Assembly (NCBI GenBank): GCA_009746045.1 | Contig: RPFO01000072.1 | Span: forward strand, 1,349,330 to 1,413,329 | Length of the DNA: 64,000 nucleotides | Direction of reading: 5' to 3' | Source: Mesostigma viride | Lineage: Eukaryota > Streptophyta > Mesostigmatophyceae > Mesostigmatales > Mesostigmataceae | Position numbers and translations under genes: made by a program | Notes under the pieces: generated by a model | What the model was told of the DNA's origin: nothing | Seen by the model: only the letters and a program-made list of their open reading frames with translations | Databases searched by the model: none | Shown here: positions 36,601 through 46,500 of the stretch, one piece after another | How positions within the stretch are numbered: the first letter of the stretch is position 1 | Layout: each line of letters opens with the position of its first letter

Positions 36601-39600
36601 CCCTTGAGCGTGGCGAGCGTCTCGCTGACATCCTTGAGCGTGGTGACGGCCTCCGCCACCTCGGCCATCCACTGCTTGCGCTTGGCCTCGGCTGTGGCGA
36701 CCATCTGGGCCTTGGCGATCACGCCCTGGCGCGGACCGAGGAGGGCCGAGGGGCAAGGAGGGGCGAGGGGCAAAGAGGGGCGAGGGGCAAGGAGGGGGGA
36801 GGGCCAAGGAGGGGCGAGGGGCAAGGAGGAGTGGAGGGGCAAGGAGGGGCGAGGGGTAAGGAGGGGCGAGGGGTAAGGAGGGGCGAGGGGCAAGGAAGGC
36901 CGAGGGCCAAGGAGTGGCGAGGGCCAAGGAGGGCCGAGGGGCAAGGAGGGGAGAGGACGGACAAGACAAGCGCACGGGTACAAAGAGGTATGGGAAGCGG
37001 GTACGCGTACGATGAGGGGCCAAGGGTCAAGACAAGCGCGCAAAGTACAAGGAGGAGTCAAGGAGGGTAAGGACAAGTACGCGGAAGTGACAAGGAGGAG
37101 TCAAGGGTCAAGGCAAGCGAGCAGGTTGAGGAGAACTTTGCGTGTCACACACGGGATGACGAGCCGAGGAGACCGCAGAAGAGCGATCACAATGGGGAAG
37201 CAAGCATATCGATGACCAAAACATCCAAGTGGTGTCATACGATACTCGTAACACAGCACTGGCAATGCGATACTGGCAATGCGATACTGGCAATATGATA
37301 CTCGTACCAAAACGCCCCTCGAGGCCTGCACCTTCTCGTAAACGCCCGCCATAGCTGCACCAGGATGCATCACAACGTCAGTTGCATCGGTGCTATTTCT
37401 ACAACGGAAGACGCATTCTTTTGCAGCTTCCTCTCGCTGTTGAGTGCTATAGACATACAACTAGGGAAGAAGTGCTCCAGAATCACAGTACTGTAGCGTA
37501 CTATACGCTCGCCTTCTCGTACAGCTCCACCTCCCCATACACTGCTATGGTGTCGGGATGGTGGCATTATGGTATAATGGTATAATGGTATAATGGTATA
37601 ATGGTATAATGGTATTATAACGTCACAACACTATAGCGGTACGCACCTTCTCGTACAGGTCCACCTTGCGCCTCGCACATGGACTACAGCATGACCACTA
37701 GAGGCATGATAATACAACACCAGAGTAGCCAGCGCACCTTCTCGTACAGGTCGACCTCGCGCCTCAGCGCCTGCCGCGCCACCTCCCCCAGTGCGCGGCA
37801 CGTGTTGGCGCAGGTGATGCGCCCCGCATACTCGTCGCTGCCGTCGCAGCAGTCTAAAGCCGCGTGCATGGACACCGCCACATGTCACAGCCAGAGTCAC
37901 CGTCACAGTCACATGCCAGGAGGGACGGGAGCTTTGTTAGAGTGTGTGATTGCCGAAAGTTTTTTGGTGGAAATTTATATTTAGAAAAATGGCATGCAGA
38001 GATGAAGAAGATGAATTTTGGCGCCCCCTGTTGTAACTAGCAAGCGCGGTCCCTGTGGTTGGACAAATTGCAGTATATTGTCGTCAGAAAGCAACAAAGG
38101 TGAAAACGCTAGCTGCCCAAATCGGAGATTCCACGGAACACAGAATAAGAAAGCTTGGAAGCTACCAGCAAGGAATCGAACATTGCAGTATGACAGCTCA
38201 GTACATGACAAGCGGCTACGCATTGCAAAACTCAACCGTTTGGACCACCTTAAACTGCAACTGTGGCTGGATTCCACGAGAGCTGCAAAAGACGGAGCCT
38301 ATGGGAAGATAGCAAGAGGGGGCCACCTCAGCCATTTCAGCCCTGAGCATACATCAGCGTGGCTCGTCAGCCACCCAAGTATCCAGACTAGACAAGGAGT
38401 GCATGACCAGCGGGCTGCAATGGCTAGGCATGGCCCCCTTCCGGCAATGGGATGTCAAGAGATGCGGAATGCCGGCTAGTAAAATACTGAGAGACTGCCC
38501 CAAGCATGATCACTGCACACGCCATCGTTGTGCGACCATGGGAGGGCACAAACCATGCCCACCCCCACATCGATGCCCCCCCCCCAACCCCGCGAGACAG
38601 AGCCCCAACGACGACTCACCGCACACGCCGTCGTTGACGCGTGATGACAGTATGCTGGTGGACGTGTGGCCTCGGTTGCGGCAGAAGAAGTGGGAGAAGC
38701 CGCACGCCGAGGTGCCTGCGCACGCGTATCAGGGCGGCATGGTCCAAGGGGTTGATTCAGGATGAAGACAAGCGAGAAAAATACATTATCAACATAGTGA
38801 ACACAGTGAACAGCGGAAGTCAGGCGAATGATCACGTGCGTGGCCCTGGTCACGGGACATGCTATGACTACTCATAATTACTTGGATGAAGCCCCCCAAA
38901 GGCATCACATCTGCCACACTTCCCACCTGGCCAACACTGCATGCACAGTGGGGGTGCACAGACACGCGCGCATGCCGACGTGGTGCTGGCTCGATTGTGC
39001 GGGCCTTGACCCACAGGAGTACAGCCACATGCGCCCTTTTCTGCCCAACCTAGCAGCGGTGTCTACAAAGCTATGGCAGAGATCACGAAGCACAACAGGG
39101 AGAGGCAAGATAGGTTGCAGGTGGCCTTGTGCTCTCTGGCATAGGTTAGTGTCACTTGCCCGCCGCAACCGGCAACCGGCGCTTCTATAAACCAGCAAGT
39201 AGCATTTAATAACCAAGTACATCCTAGTGCTTCTATAAACCAGCAAGTAGCATTGAATAACCAAGTACATCCTAGTGCAGCTTCCGCCAGCGGCTTGGTA
39301 TTCTTATGCCTGCAACACTCGAGTCTCATGAATACCCGCGCAACGACGGACATGGCACGTGTCACCCGGGGGATCCCGCCCTACAGGCAGAGCTTACTAG
39401 CGATGCTTTCCGGCAACTAGCACTTTCCACAAACTACCGCGCGCCATCGGCCTTGCAACTACGCAAACATGGCGAAGGTAATACCTGGCTCATCAGAGCC
39501 ATCGGCGCAATCGCAGTAGTCGTCGTTTACATAAGTGGATGGAAACTTCCCAGAGCCATCCAGGCAAGAGAATTCTGCAAGGCTGTAGAGTGATCGGGCT

Positions 39601-39852
39601 GGCGGCACAACACATGACAGGAGCAAAAGGTTTACAAATAAATACCCCCGACCTCTGGTACACAGGACCAGTAGTAGCATCCTGGCATGCATGAAAGAGA
39701 CAGACAAAACAGGCGCCAGAAAAGTATCTACCTCCAGGAGCTACACCGAGAAGCGCCTGTTTCGATGGCTCCGCGCAGAGGCCACTGCCCACAAATACGC
39801 ATGCAACCAGGCCGATAGCTAAGGTGCGAATCATGACTTTAGTGACAAACAT
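30009..39852 (-). CDS. Glucosidase II beta subunit (protein kinase C substrate 80K-H type)
   Basis: Non-catalytic subunit of ER glucosidase II, which trims the inner glucoses of N-glycans. Its beta subunit retains the enzyme and reads mannose through the MRH domain. Eleven exons join in phase (617 aa): 39732-39852, 39485-39598, 38620-38715, 37738-37853, 36602-36725, 35499-35616, 34636-34891, 34059-34207, 33517-33807, 33158-33299 and 30009-30335. Visible parts are a signal peptide (MIRTLAIGLVACVFVGSG) and LDLa module 1 with VNDDYCDCADGSDEPG. LDLa module 2 has VNDGVCDCCDGSDEY across exons 3/4. A charged coiled coil, an acidic Glu/Asp stretch (exons 7-9) and a C-terminal MRH domain (CPFDK, CWNGP, EPSRCEY, TPAKC) follow. 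Length fits plant/algal members. There is no C-terminal HDEL (it ends DEDAAM), as expected if retention needs the alpha subunit or another signal. An upstream ATG at 39852 and a second at 39834 are both in frame; the second gives a more typical signal peptide. Confidence 0.93.
30367..30465. repeat. Three tandem copies of a 33-bp unit
   Basis: Unit AGCATCAATCGAGACTGTTA plus GGCCTGGCAGGTT, three times, nearly identical, directly upstream (in gene sense) of the last glucosidase II beta exon. Confidence 0.9.
30604..30682. repeat. (GA)n microsatellite
   Basis: About 39 uninterrupted GA dinucleotides within the last intron of the glucosidase II beta gene. Confidence 0.97.
31047..33082. repeat. Minisatellite, about 43 copies of a 47-bp unit
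   Basis: The plus-strand unit starts CTCCCCTTACCGTACTAGGC and continues ATGCGCGCAGCCTCACCTGC CCCTATA. It sits in the 2.8-kb intron between exons 10 and 11 of the glucosidase II beta gene. In gene sense each unit contains CAGGTGAGG and GGTAAGGGG, both good 5' splice-site sequences. Variants (CCCC for CACC; CATCATAC or CATGC for CGTAC) recur in blocks, showing that groups of units were duplicated together. Confidence 0.95.
34310..34395. repeat. GGGAAGGGCGA-type short repeat in an intron
   Basis: Degenerate purine repeat (GAGGGAAGGG, GCGAGGGAAT and similar) between exons 7 and 8 of the glucosidase II beta gene. It is related in sequence type to the longer array at 36735-36960. Confidence 0.7.
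36735..36960. repeat. Purine-rich minisatellite, unit about 18 bp
   Basis: About a dozen copies of GAGGGGCAAGGAGGGGC-type units in the intron next to glucosidase exon 5. Strong G/A bias on the plus strand. The proline/serine-rich frames it creates on the minus strand are artefacts. Confidence 0.85.
37571..37620. repeat. Six copies of a 10-bp unit
   Basis: GGTATAATGG-type decamers in tandem, inside intron 4 of the glucosidase II beta gene. Confidence 0.9.
39181..39278. repeat. Tandem duplication of 48-49 bp
   Basis: Two near-identical units, each starting GCTTCTATAAACCAGCAAGT and ending TACATCCTAGT, in intron 2 of the glucosidase II beta gene. One base differs (TTTAATAA versus TTGAATAA). Confidence 0.9.
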
Positions 39853-40564
39853 TCTCCTCGATGTGGATACCTCTCAATAGCATGGTCCAGCAGAAAGCGG
39901 AAAAGGCTTCATAAATCTATAGAAGGCACTAATATGCTAGTAAGTTTCTTATATCAAAATTTTAAAGGTCCCCAGAGTTTCAAGACGTCCTCAATGCTGC
40001 TGTAAGTCTGCGTCCATGGCTGCCTGCCCCGAGACGCGCATCCCGATCATGCCGATCTTGTCTGGAACGTGCGTGGGCTACAAAACTGGCTCCTGGCTCC
40101 CGCTACGCCCTGCAACCTTCGCCGGCAGTCACTTTCCATAAGCAGTATCTCCATCTCGGGTACTTCGAACAACGGCTTCTTATGTACGAAGGCATTCTTA
40201 ACCTGTAGAAAGTCAAGATTAGAGTGAATTCGTTTCCACGCGGCAGTCATCGAACAACTGTGTAGTATTATAAAGCTCAGTGCCGGCTCATCGGATTCAC
40301 CGATATTAGATATATCGTTCGTGACAGACGACGGAGTTATAATGCGCCGCGCCAAAGCCGTTTACCAATTAATCCGTGTGAATCTTTTACCACGCGCATT
40401 CTCGCTATGGTGGAATATCGCTGCAAAATATCTCCCAGCGGCCAGTTCTGGCAACTGAATAACTACTCCCGCCAAGTCTCCGTGAATTATTTTACTGCAC
40501 GTTGCTACTTCCAAGAGTTAGCAGGTTAATTCCATCACATTGTCGGGGCGATTTCCCCTGAACA
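39853..40564. promoter_or_regulatory. Shared intergenic region of two divergent genes
   Basis: This 712-bp space separates the start codons of the glucosidase II beta gene (minus) and the esterase gene (plus). Both promoters must lie here or overlap the first exons. No gene, repeat or clear TATA element was recognised in it. Confidence 0.5.
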
Positions 40565-43500
40565 ATGGGCCCCAGTAAGCCTGCTGACAGCCAATTTACC
40601 GGGGAGCTCAACGAGGAGGTACGTGAGGCTACGGCGCCAGATAAGTCGGTTTCCGTGATACGGTTACAAAGTGGCTACTGTCCAATCGAAGGGGAGTGGG
40701 TGGTTGAGGGATGGTGCATTGACAGCTGGGTTTCTGTCCGGGGGTTAACGTCGATTCGGTTGGGTACGTGTAATTAATTCCCAGTTCGGCTTTTATCCCC
40801 GTTTGCGTACCAATGTAGAAGCAAGGTTAATCCAATTACCGCTACAAATCACGAGCAGGAACCCACCTACAATGATGCATTTTTCGCCTCTATATATTAT
40901 GATCCATATCCTGTGAGCACGATCACGACTAACATTCCCGACTGCCTCGCTTTGGGCATTCTGCAGTACAAGAAACCAGACATTGCTTGTGTGCAAATCC
41001 CGTCAGGGAACCGTTTTAGTACATTCTTGTCAGGTCATCCTACATGTTGGGATTGTGCACGCATGGTACTCTGTCTGCGCTCCTGAAGGCTTCATGTTGG
41101 AAACACCATGTAGTCCTATCATGCATGCCCCATCCCTGCCGTATATTGCACCGTCGCCTTGTACTACACCCTCTGCCTCATCCAACTCCCCTGTTCACTC
41201 CCATGCCCTGTCTTGCCACCCTCGCCTGCCCTCGCCAACGCCATTGCCCTGCCCCAGGCCAAAGCGTTTGTCGCCAAATCTAATTCTAGCGCAGCAACTC
41301 CGCTGTACGAGCTTCCCATCGCCCAATCGCGGCCGGCGTTCGCGTCGGTTCTGCAGTCGCTGTCCCCGCCTAAGGAACAAGTGGCCAAGGTACGTAGGCC
41401 CTATCCAAGGCCACCGTGTGCCCCCGTATCGAAGGCCCGCTTGCCTAAGATTCAAAAGGCCTCTAATTGCTCAAAGAAGCCTCGAATTGCTAGAAGAATG
41501 CTTGAATTGCTTTTCAAAATAGCCTCGAAAAGGAGCCTTGAATTGCCCAAAGGAGCGTTGATCTGCTTGGACAGGGAGACATCAAGCAGTTTGTCTCAGG
41601 AAGCACGTTGTGGAAAATATGTTGTTGAGTTGGTTTGGCAAAAGCTAGGGAATCGGTTGGGCAAGCGGCATAGGTGAGAGGCGAGTTGGTTGGAGGGAGT
41701 ATGTGAGAGGCGAGTTGGTTGGGAACCAAAACGTCCCCGTTGAATAGAGGATTTAGTTCAGTTGTTACTATCACTCTATCTATTGTATGTGAGTCAACGT
41801 GGTTGATATTAGCGCGCGACGCCACGCACCGTGGTGCTGCACGGGTTTACAAACAGGTGTACGCACAGGATTACAAACAGGTTGTACCGGGGCAGAGTTA
41901 CGCAGGCGGGCGCGTGCGGCATGTCCATCCATCCCACCGCGCATACCTGGTACCAGTGTGTCTAGTAAGGGTTTTTGGCATTCGTCAGTCGGCTGACGCG
42001 CCGCCAATGGCGGCGCGTCGGACGGCTGACACGCCACCATTGGCGGCGCGTCAGCCCATATCAGTTGGGGGCAGGTCCCAGGGGTCCCCTATGGGGCGGA
42101 ATCACCCTCAAGGACACCTAAGGAGCAGAAATACTGGGGAAGGGGGGGTGGGGCAGTCGAATTGCCAGGGGCAGGTGCAAGATGGGACAAGGACATGGTG
42201 ACAATAGGTTTCCAGGGTGAAGGGGCAAGACAGGTATTACAAGATTGGATCTCGAACATGCTCCATCGTAAAGAAAACTGGCCTGATCAAGCTTTCAAAA
42301 ACAAAATGAGAGAAAACGTTCATATAAGAATGTTTAGATGTCACAGATTTCGGAACGGTCATTCCAATATAACTTACAAGTGGTCACCAAAAAGCTTTAT
42401 TGGTTACCCTAAGGGCATAACAAAATGAGCTTGAAATCTACACGGTAATTGATTGGTACTTGATGAACAAAGCTCAAGCAATCATTAGCATTTCTGGATG
42501 TGCATAAAACAAGAACCCTTTGCTACGAATAACACAAACTGTCTAGCCCTCATCCATCGTTGTGAAGGTAGGTACTAGTGTTGACTGAACCTCCCAAGGC
42601 TTGTGCCTCTAGTCTCACTAGCCTCACAATTGGTTGCCCTTTTCCTCTTGTTCCACATATCCATCGCCTGGGTTACATCGACAAGATCGGGACTACTTGA
42701 TCCTGCCCTGTCGGCGGTTTTTCTCTTGAAATATGACGATATCGCCACTGATTTAAGCCTTCTTAACAATCCGCCTACAGTCCACGCCATGCCACGCTCT
42801 TGTTGTCTGTAATCCTCACTGACGACTCGAGAAACCAGGCAATCCAAATGTAAGGTAAAAAGACGTTGCCTATCATAGTAATGTAGTAAGTGACTTACTA
42901 CAGTGTAGCTGGCGACGAAATGTACTTCCTACCGCCTCGGCCATGCCTAAATCGATGCAACGCCCCGCTTGCAAGAAAACCTCCGAAAAAGGAGCTTCTA
43001 TTGAAACGTATCAAACGTAGGTTTAGGGCATCTTGGCTTAGAAAGTAATCAAGGGATCCGCTTGTGACTGTCGCTGCCATAGCCACCTCGTGGACTTTGC
43101 TGCTGGCTGCACGAAATATACATTATTTTGTCGCTCGTTGGCAACCAAGCAGGTTTTGGCATGCACGTGCAACGAATTTTCCAGAGATTTGGATACACTA
43201 GTCAAGTACGATTCGGTTTGGTGGGCTTATTTATAAAGTGTGAACGGAGAGCTATCTATAAGGTCCAGGCTCGGCGCGGCGAATAGCAGGTTCCGGCCCG
43301 TGCGCGTCAGAAGACTGACGGACACCCTAAATTTATGCGTCAGTCGCCTGACGCGTGGCCCAAATTTACGCGTCAGACGGCTGACGCGCGGGGTGAAGTT
43401 CCTGACGCGTCAGAGCCTGCGGCCGACGCCTGCGTCCCGTTACTAGACACACTGCCTGGTACGCCGGCATGCCTGTGGGGGCATGCGCAGCAGCGTTACA

Positions 43501-46500
43501 ACGCTCCCTCCTAAATGAACGGCGCCTCCCCCACCTCCTACGAGCACGTGTCCACATCGCAGGCGTGTGGAGCGTACTACAGTACGGCTTGGAAGCCACG
43601 ACGCTCACAGCCCGCGATTTGCACCGCCTGGAAGTCTGCAGCAACAACCTCCTACGGCAAGCGCTCGGCTACATCTGGACCATCCATCATATCCAGCATG
43701 TCTCCATGGAGGAAATCAGACGCTCTATTGGTCTGACCTACTCCTTCACGCGGTTAATCCGCTTTCAGCAACTCTCCTACCTGGGTCACGTCCTCCGGAT
43801 GCCCCCTCCCCGCCTTCCCGCCTTGCTCCTTTACCGTGGCAGCGAGGGGGACATGGTGTGGTTATGGCAAATGGGGGGGGGGAGGTAGAGGAGGGTGGTG
43901 AGCGGAGGTGGTGGTTGGTGGCGGTGGGAGGGGTTCTGGCGGGTACGGGGCAGGGGTGGTGGTGGTGGTGGGAGGGGTGGTGACGGTGGGGTTGGTGGTG
44001 GGTCACAGGCAGGTACGGTGGCACCAGCCCCGCCACCCTGCCCGGTCCGTCCGCGCCAGGGTGTCCCAACGGGTGTCGGGTTGCGGTGCCGGGAGTAGGG
44101 CATATAAGGTGGACAGGAAGGATGCACGGCAGCCTGTGCGTAAGGGAAGGTGGGGGGGGAAGGGGGGGGGGGTAGCGGGCACGGTAAAGGAGCAAGGCGG
44201 GAAGGCGGGGAGGGGGCATCCGGAGGATGTGACCGAGGTAGGAGAGTTGCCGAAAGCGGATTAACTGGTTAAAGGAGTAGGTCAGACCAACGGAGCGTCT
44301 GATTTCCTCCATGGAAATGTGCTCGATGTGGTGGATGTTCCAGGAGTAGCCCAGTGCTTGTTGGAGAAGAGTGTTGCTGCATACTTCTAAACGGTGCAGG
44401 TCACGGGCTGTGAGCGTCGCCGCTTCTAGGCCGTATTGGAGTACACCCCATACGCCTGCGATGTGGACTCGTGCTCGTAGGAGGTGGGGGAGGTGCCGTT
44501 CGTTTAGGAGGGAGCGTTGTAACGCTGCTGCAGCTGCTGAGGCGGCCGCGATTCGACTCTTGATTTCTGGGGTCATAGAGCCGTTTGCTCAACTCAACGA
44601 GCGGGTGATCTGTCTCGGCAGCGGCGGCGGCGGGGCACTCTGGGCTCCAACTTGGGGTAATAGTGGGGTAATAGTGGGGTAAAAGTGGGGTAATTTCAGT
44701 ATGAAATTACCCCACCTCTACCAGGGTAATTTGCCGCTAATTTTTAGGGTAATTTTATTACCCCACTATTACCCAAGGTAATAGTGGGGTAGTTACTTGT
44801 GTGGTACATGTTTACCCCATTTTACCCCATAATTACCCCAGTTTTTGAAGGGTTGTATTTTAGGTGTACATTAGATTACCCTCTATTGCCCTACATTTAC
44901 CTCATCCTTTGGGTAATTCATACATGCTCAACTGTACTTGAAAATTTCCACACATGCACATGAACAACCAAGAAGTTTTTTCATTGAAAAAAAATGTAGT
45001 AAAAACATGGTCTTCATCATGATGAGGTCTTCATTAAGTCAAGCGGCCATTGCTTGTCATAGTCAATTGACTACTAGCTTGCAAGCTAGCCCGGCCTTCA
45101 TAACAACATTAGCACATGCAAGTAACAAAAAATTAAGCACACAAAAGCATGGGAGGGGAACTTGGTTAGTTCCTTGGGATGCACACAAACTAAGGAATCA
45201 TGTCAGGGCTGAACACTAAGAAAGCATGCTAGCTATGCACACTAAGGAAGCATGATAGGGCTGAACATCAAGGAAGCGTGCTAGCTATATGCACACTAAG
45301 GAAGCATGCTAGGGCTGAACACTAAGGAAGCATGCTAGCTATGCACACTAGTGAAGCATATGCTAGGGCCGAACACTAAGGAAGCATGCTATAGCTATGC
45401 ATACTAAGGAAGCATGCTAGGGCTGCACACTAAGGAAGCATGCTAGGGCTGCACACTAAGGAAGCATGCTAGCTTTTATATCCCCGGCCTTTTACCTCAG
45501 GGCTTGACGCTCGGGATACCATGCACCTCGTGTCCAGGCCATCCCCCGCAGGGGGCATACCTGCTTTCACAACCACAGCCCATGCATGGGCAGCAAACAC
45601 AGGAACGGGGATGAGTTGGCCTAAGTAAGGTTGGTGGCAGGTGCCTGGGGTAGTTGCAGCCATGTCCCAGTGGTGTAACACATGGAGAAGCAGTACCTGC
45701 AATAGCGAAAATCTGCCAACAAAACAGCTGAGGGACATTTCATGACACTCCAAGTCGAAATACGATAGACCCGGCAGTTAGAAGAACGAAGGCACACCTG
45801 CACGACAGGGAATGACGCACCGGAGAGGCTCGGTAAGACAACGGTGCCTCCCTTCCCGTGGCTGAGCGAACCACAATGGAAAAATACTGCGTGGGTGCAG
45901 GCAAAAGAATCGAAAGGCGTTCGAAAACATCCCCCATCGAAATACAGCAACAAAGAGCGGGAGGCATATGTACCTGCCATCCGGGAAGTGAAGCAACGAA
46001 TGTGATGGCTGATCAAACTGGGCTTCCTTTCCCGCTGCTGACGGAAACACAACGCAAACAGACGGCCTCGAAGCATAGTAGTGCATGCAACCAAGTTCCA
46101 AAGCATCCCAAGTCGAAAATAAAACAGAACCGAGCGAAAAAGACGGTGGCATATGTGCATGGCGGGACATGTTGTTATGGAACCGCCCGGTCAGCACACT
46201 GCCCCCCCCCCCCTATCCGCTCCTGACGTGAAGACCAAGGAAACAGACCGCCTGGAAGCCAAAATATCCATGCGACACCACTCCATAGCCCGGCAAACAA
46301 AACCTCACCTTACCCAGGCGTCACTACCGGTGCCACCTTCTTACCCTGACAGTTCGTCCCAGCAATCTTCTCCTCTTAAGAGCATACGGCACCCAGTGTC
46401 CAGAGTTTCAAAAGACCCGTAATCAAATACCTAGGCATCTGTCATTTTAAACCCCCGTTTCCAAGCGTCCAACAATGAAAGTGTAGCTTGCCCAACAGGC

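Noticed and set aside
36577-37076. Pro/Ser/Leu-rich minus-strand frames up to 160 aa
   Set aside because: Translation of the purine minisatellite; only the part encoding VIAKAQMVATAEAKRK at 36602-36725 is a real exon.
43895-44264. Gly/Val-rich plus-strand frames
   Set aside because: Composition of the GGTGG-rich spacer between the inverted RT fragments.
45621-46160. 179-aa minus-strand frame inside the CACT-ended element
   Set aside because: It follows the ~170-bp tandem repeats and has no conserved domain appearance; kept only as a repeat.
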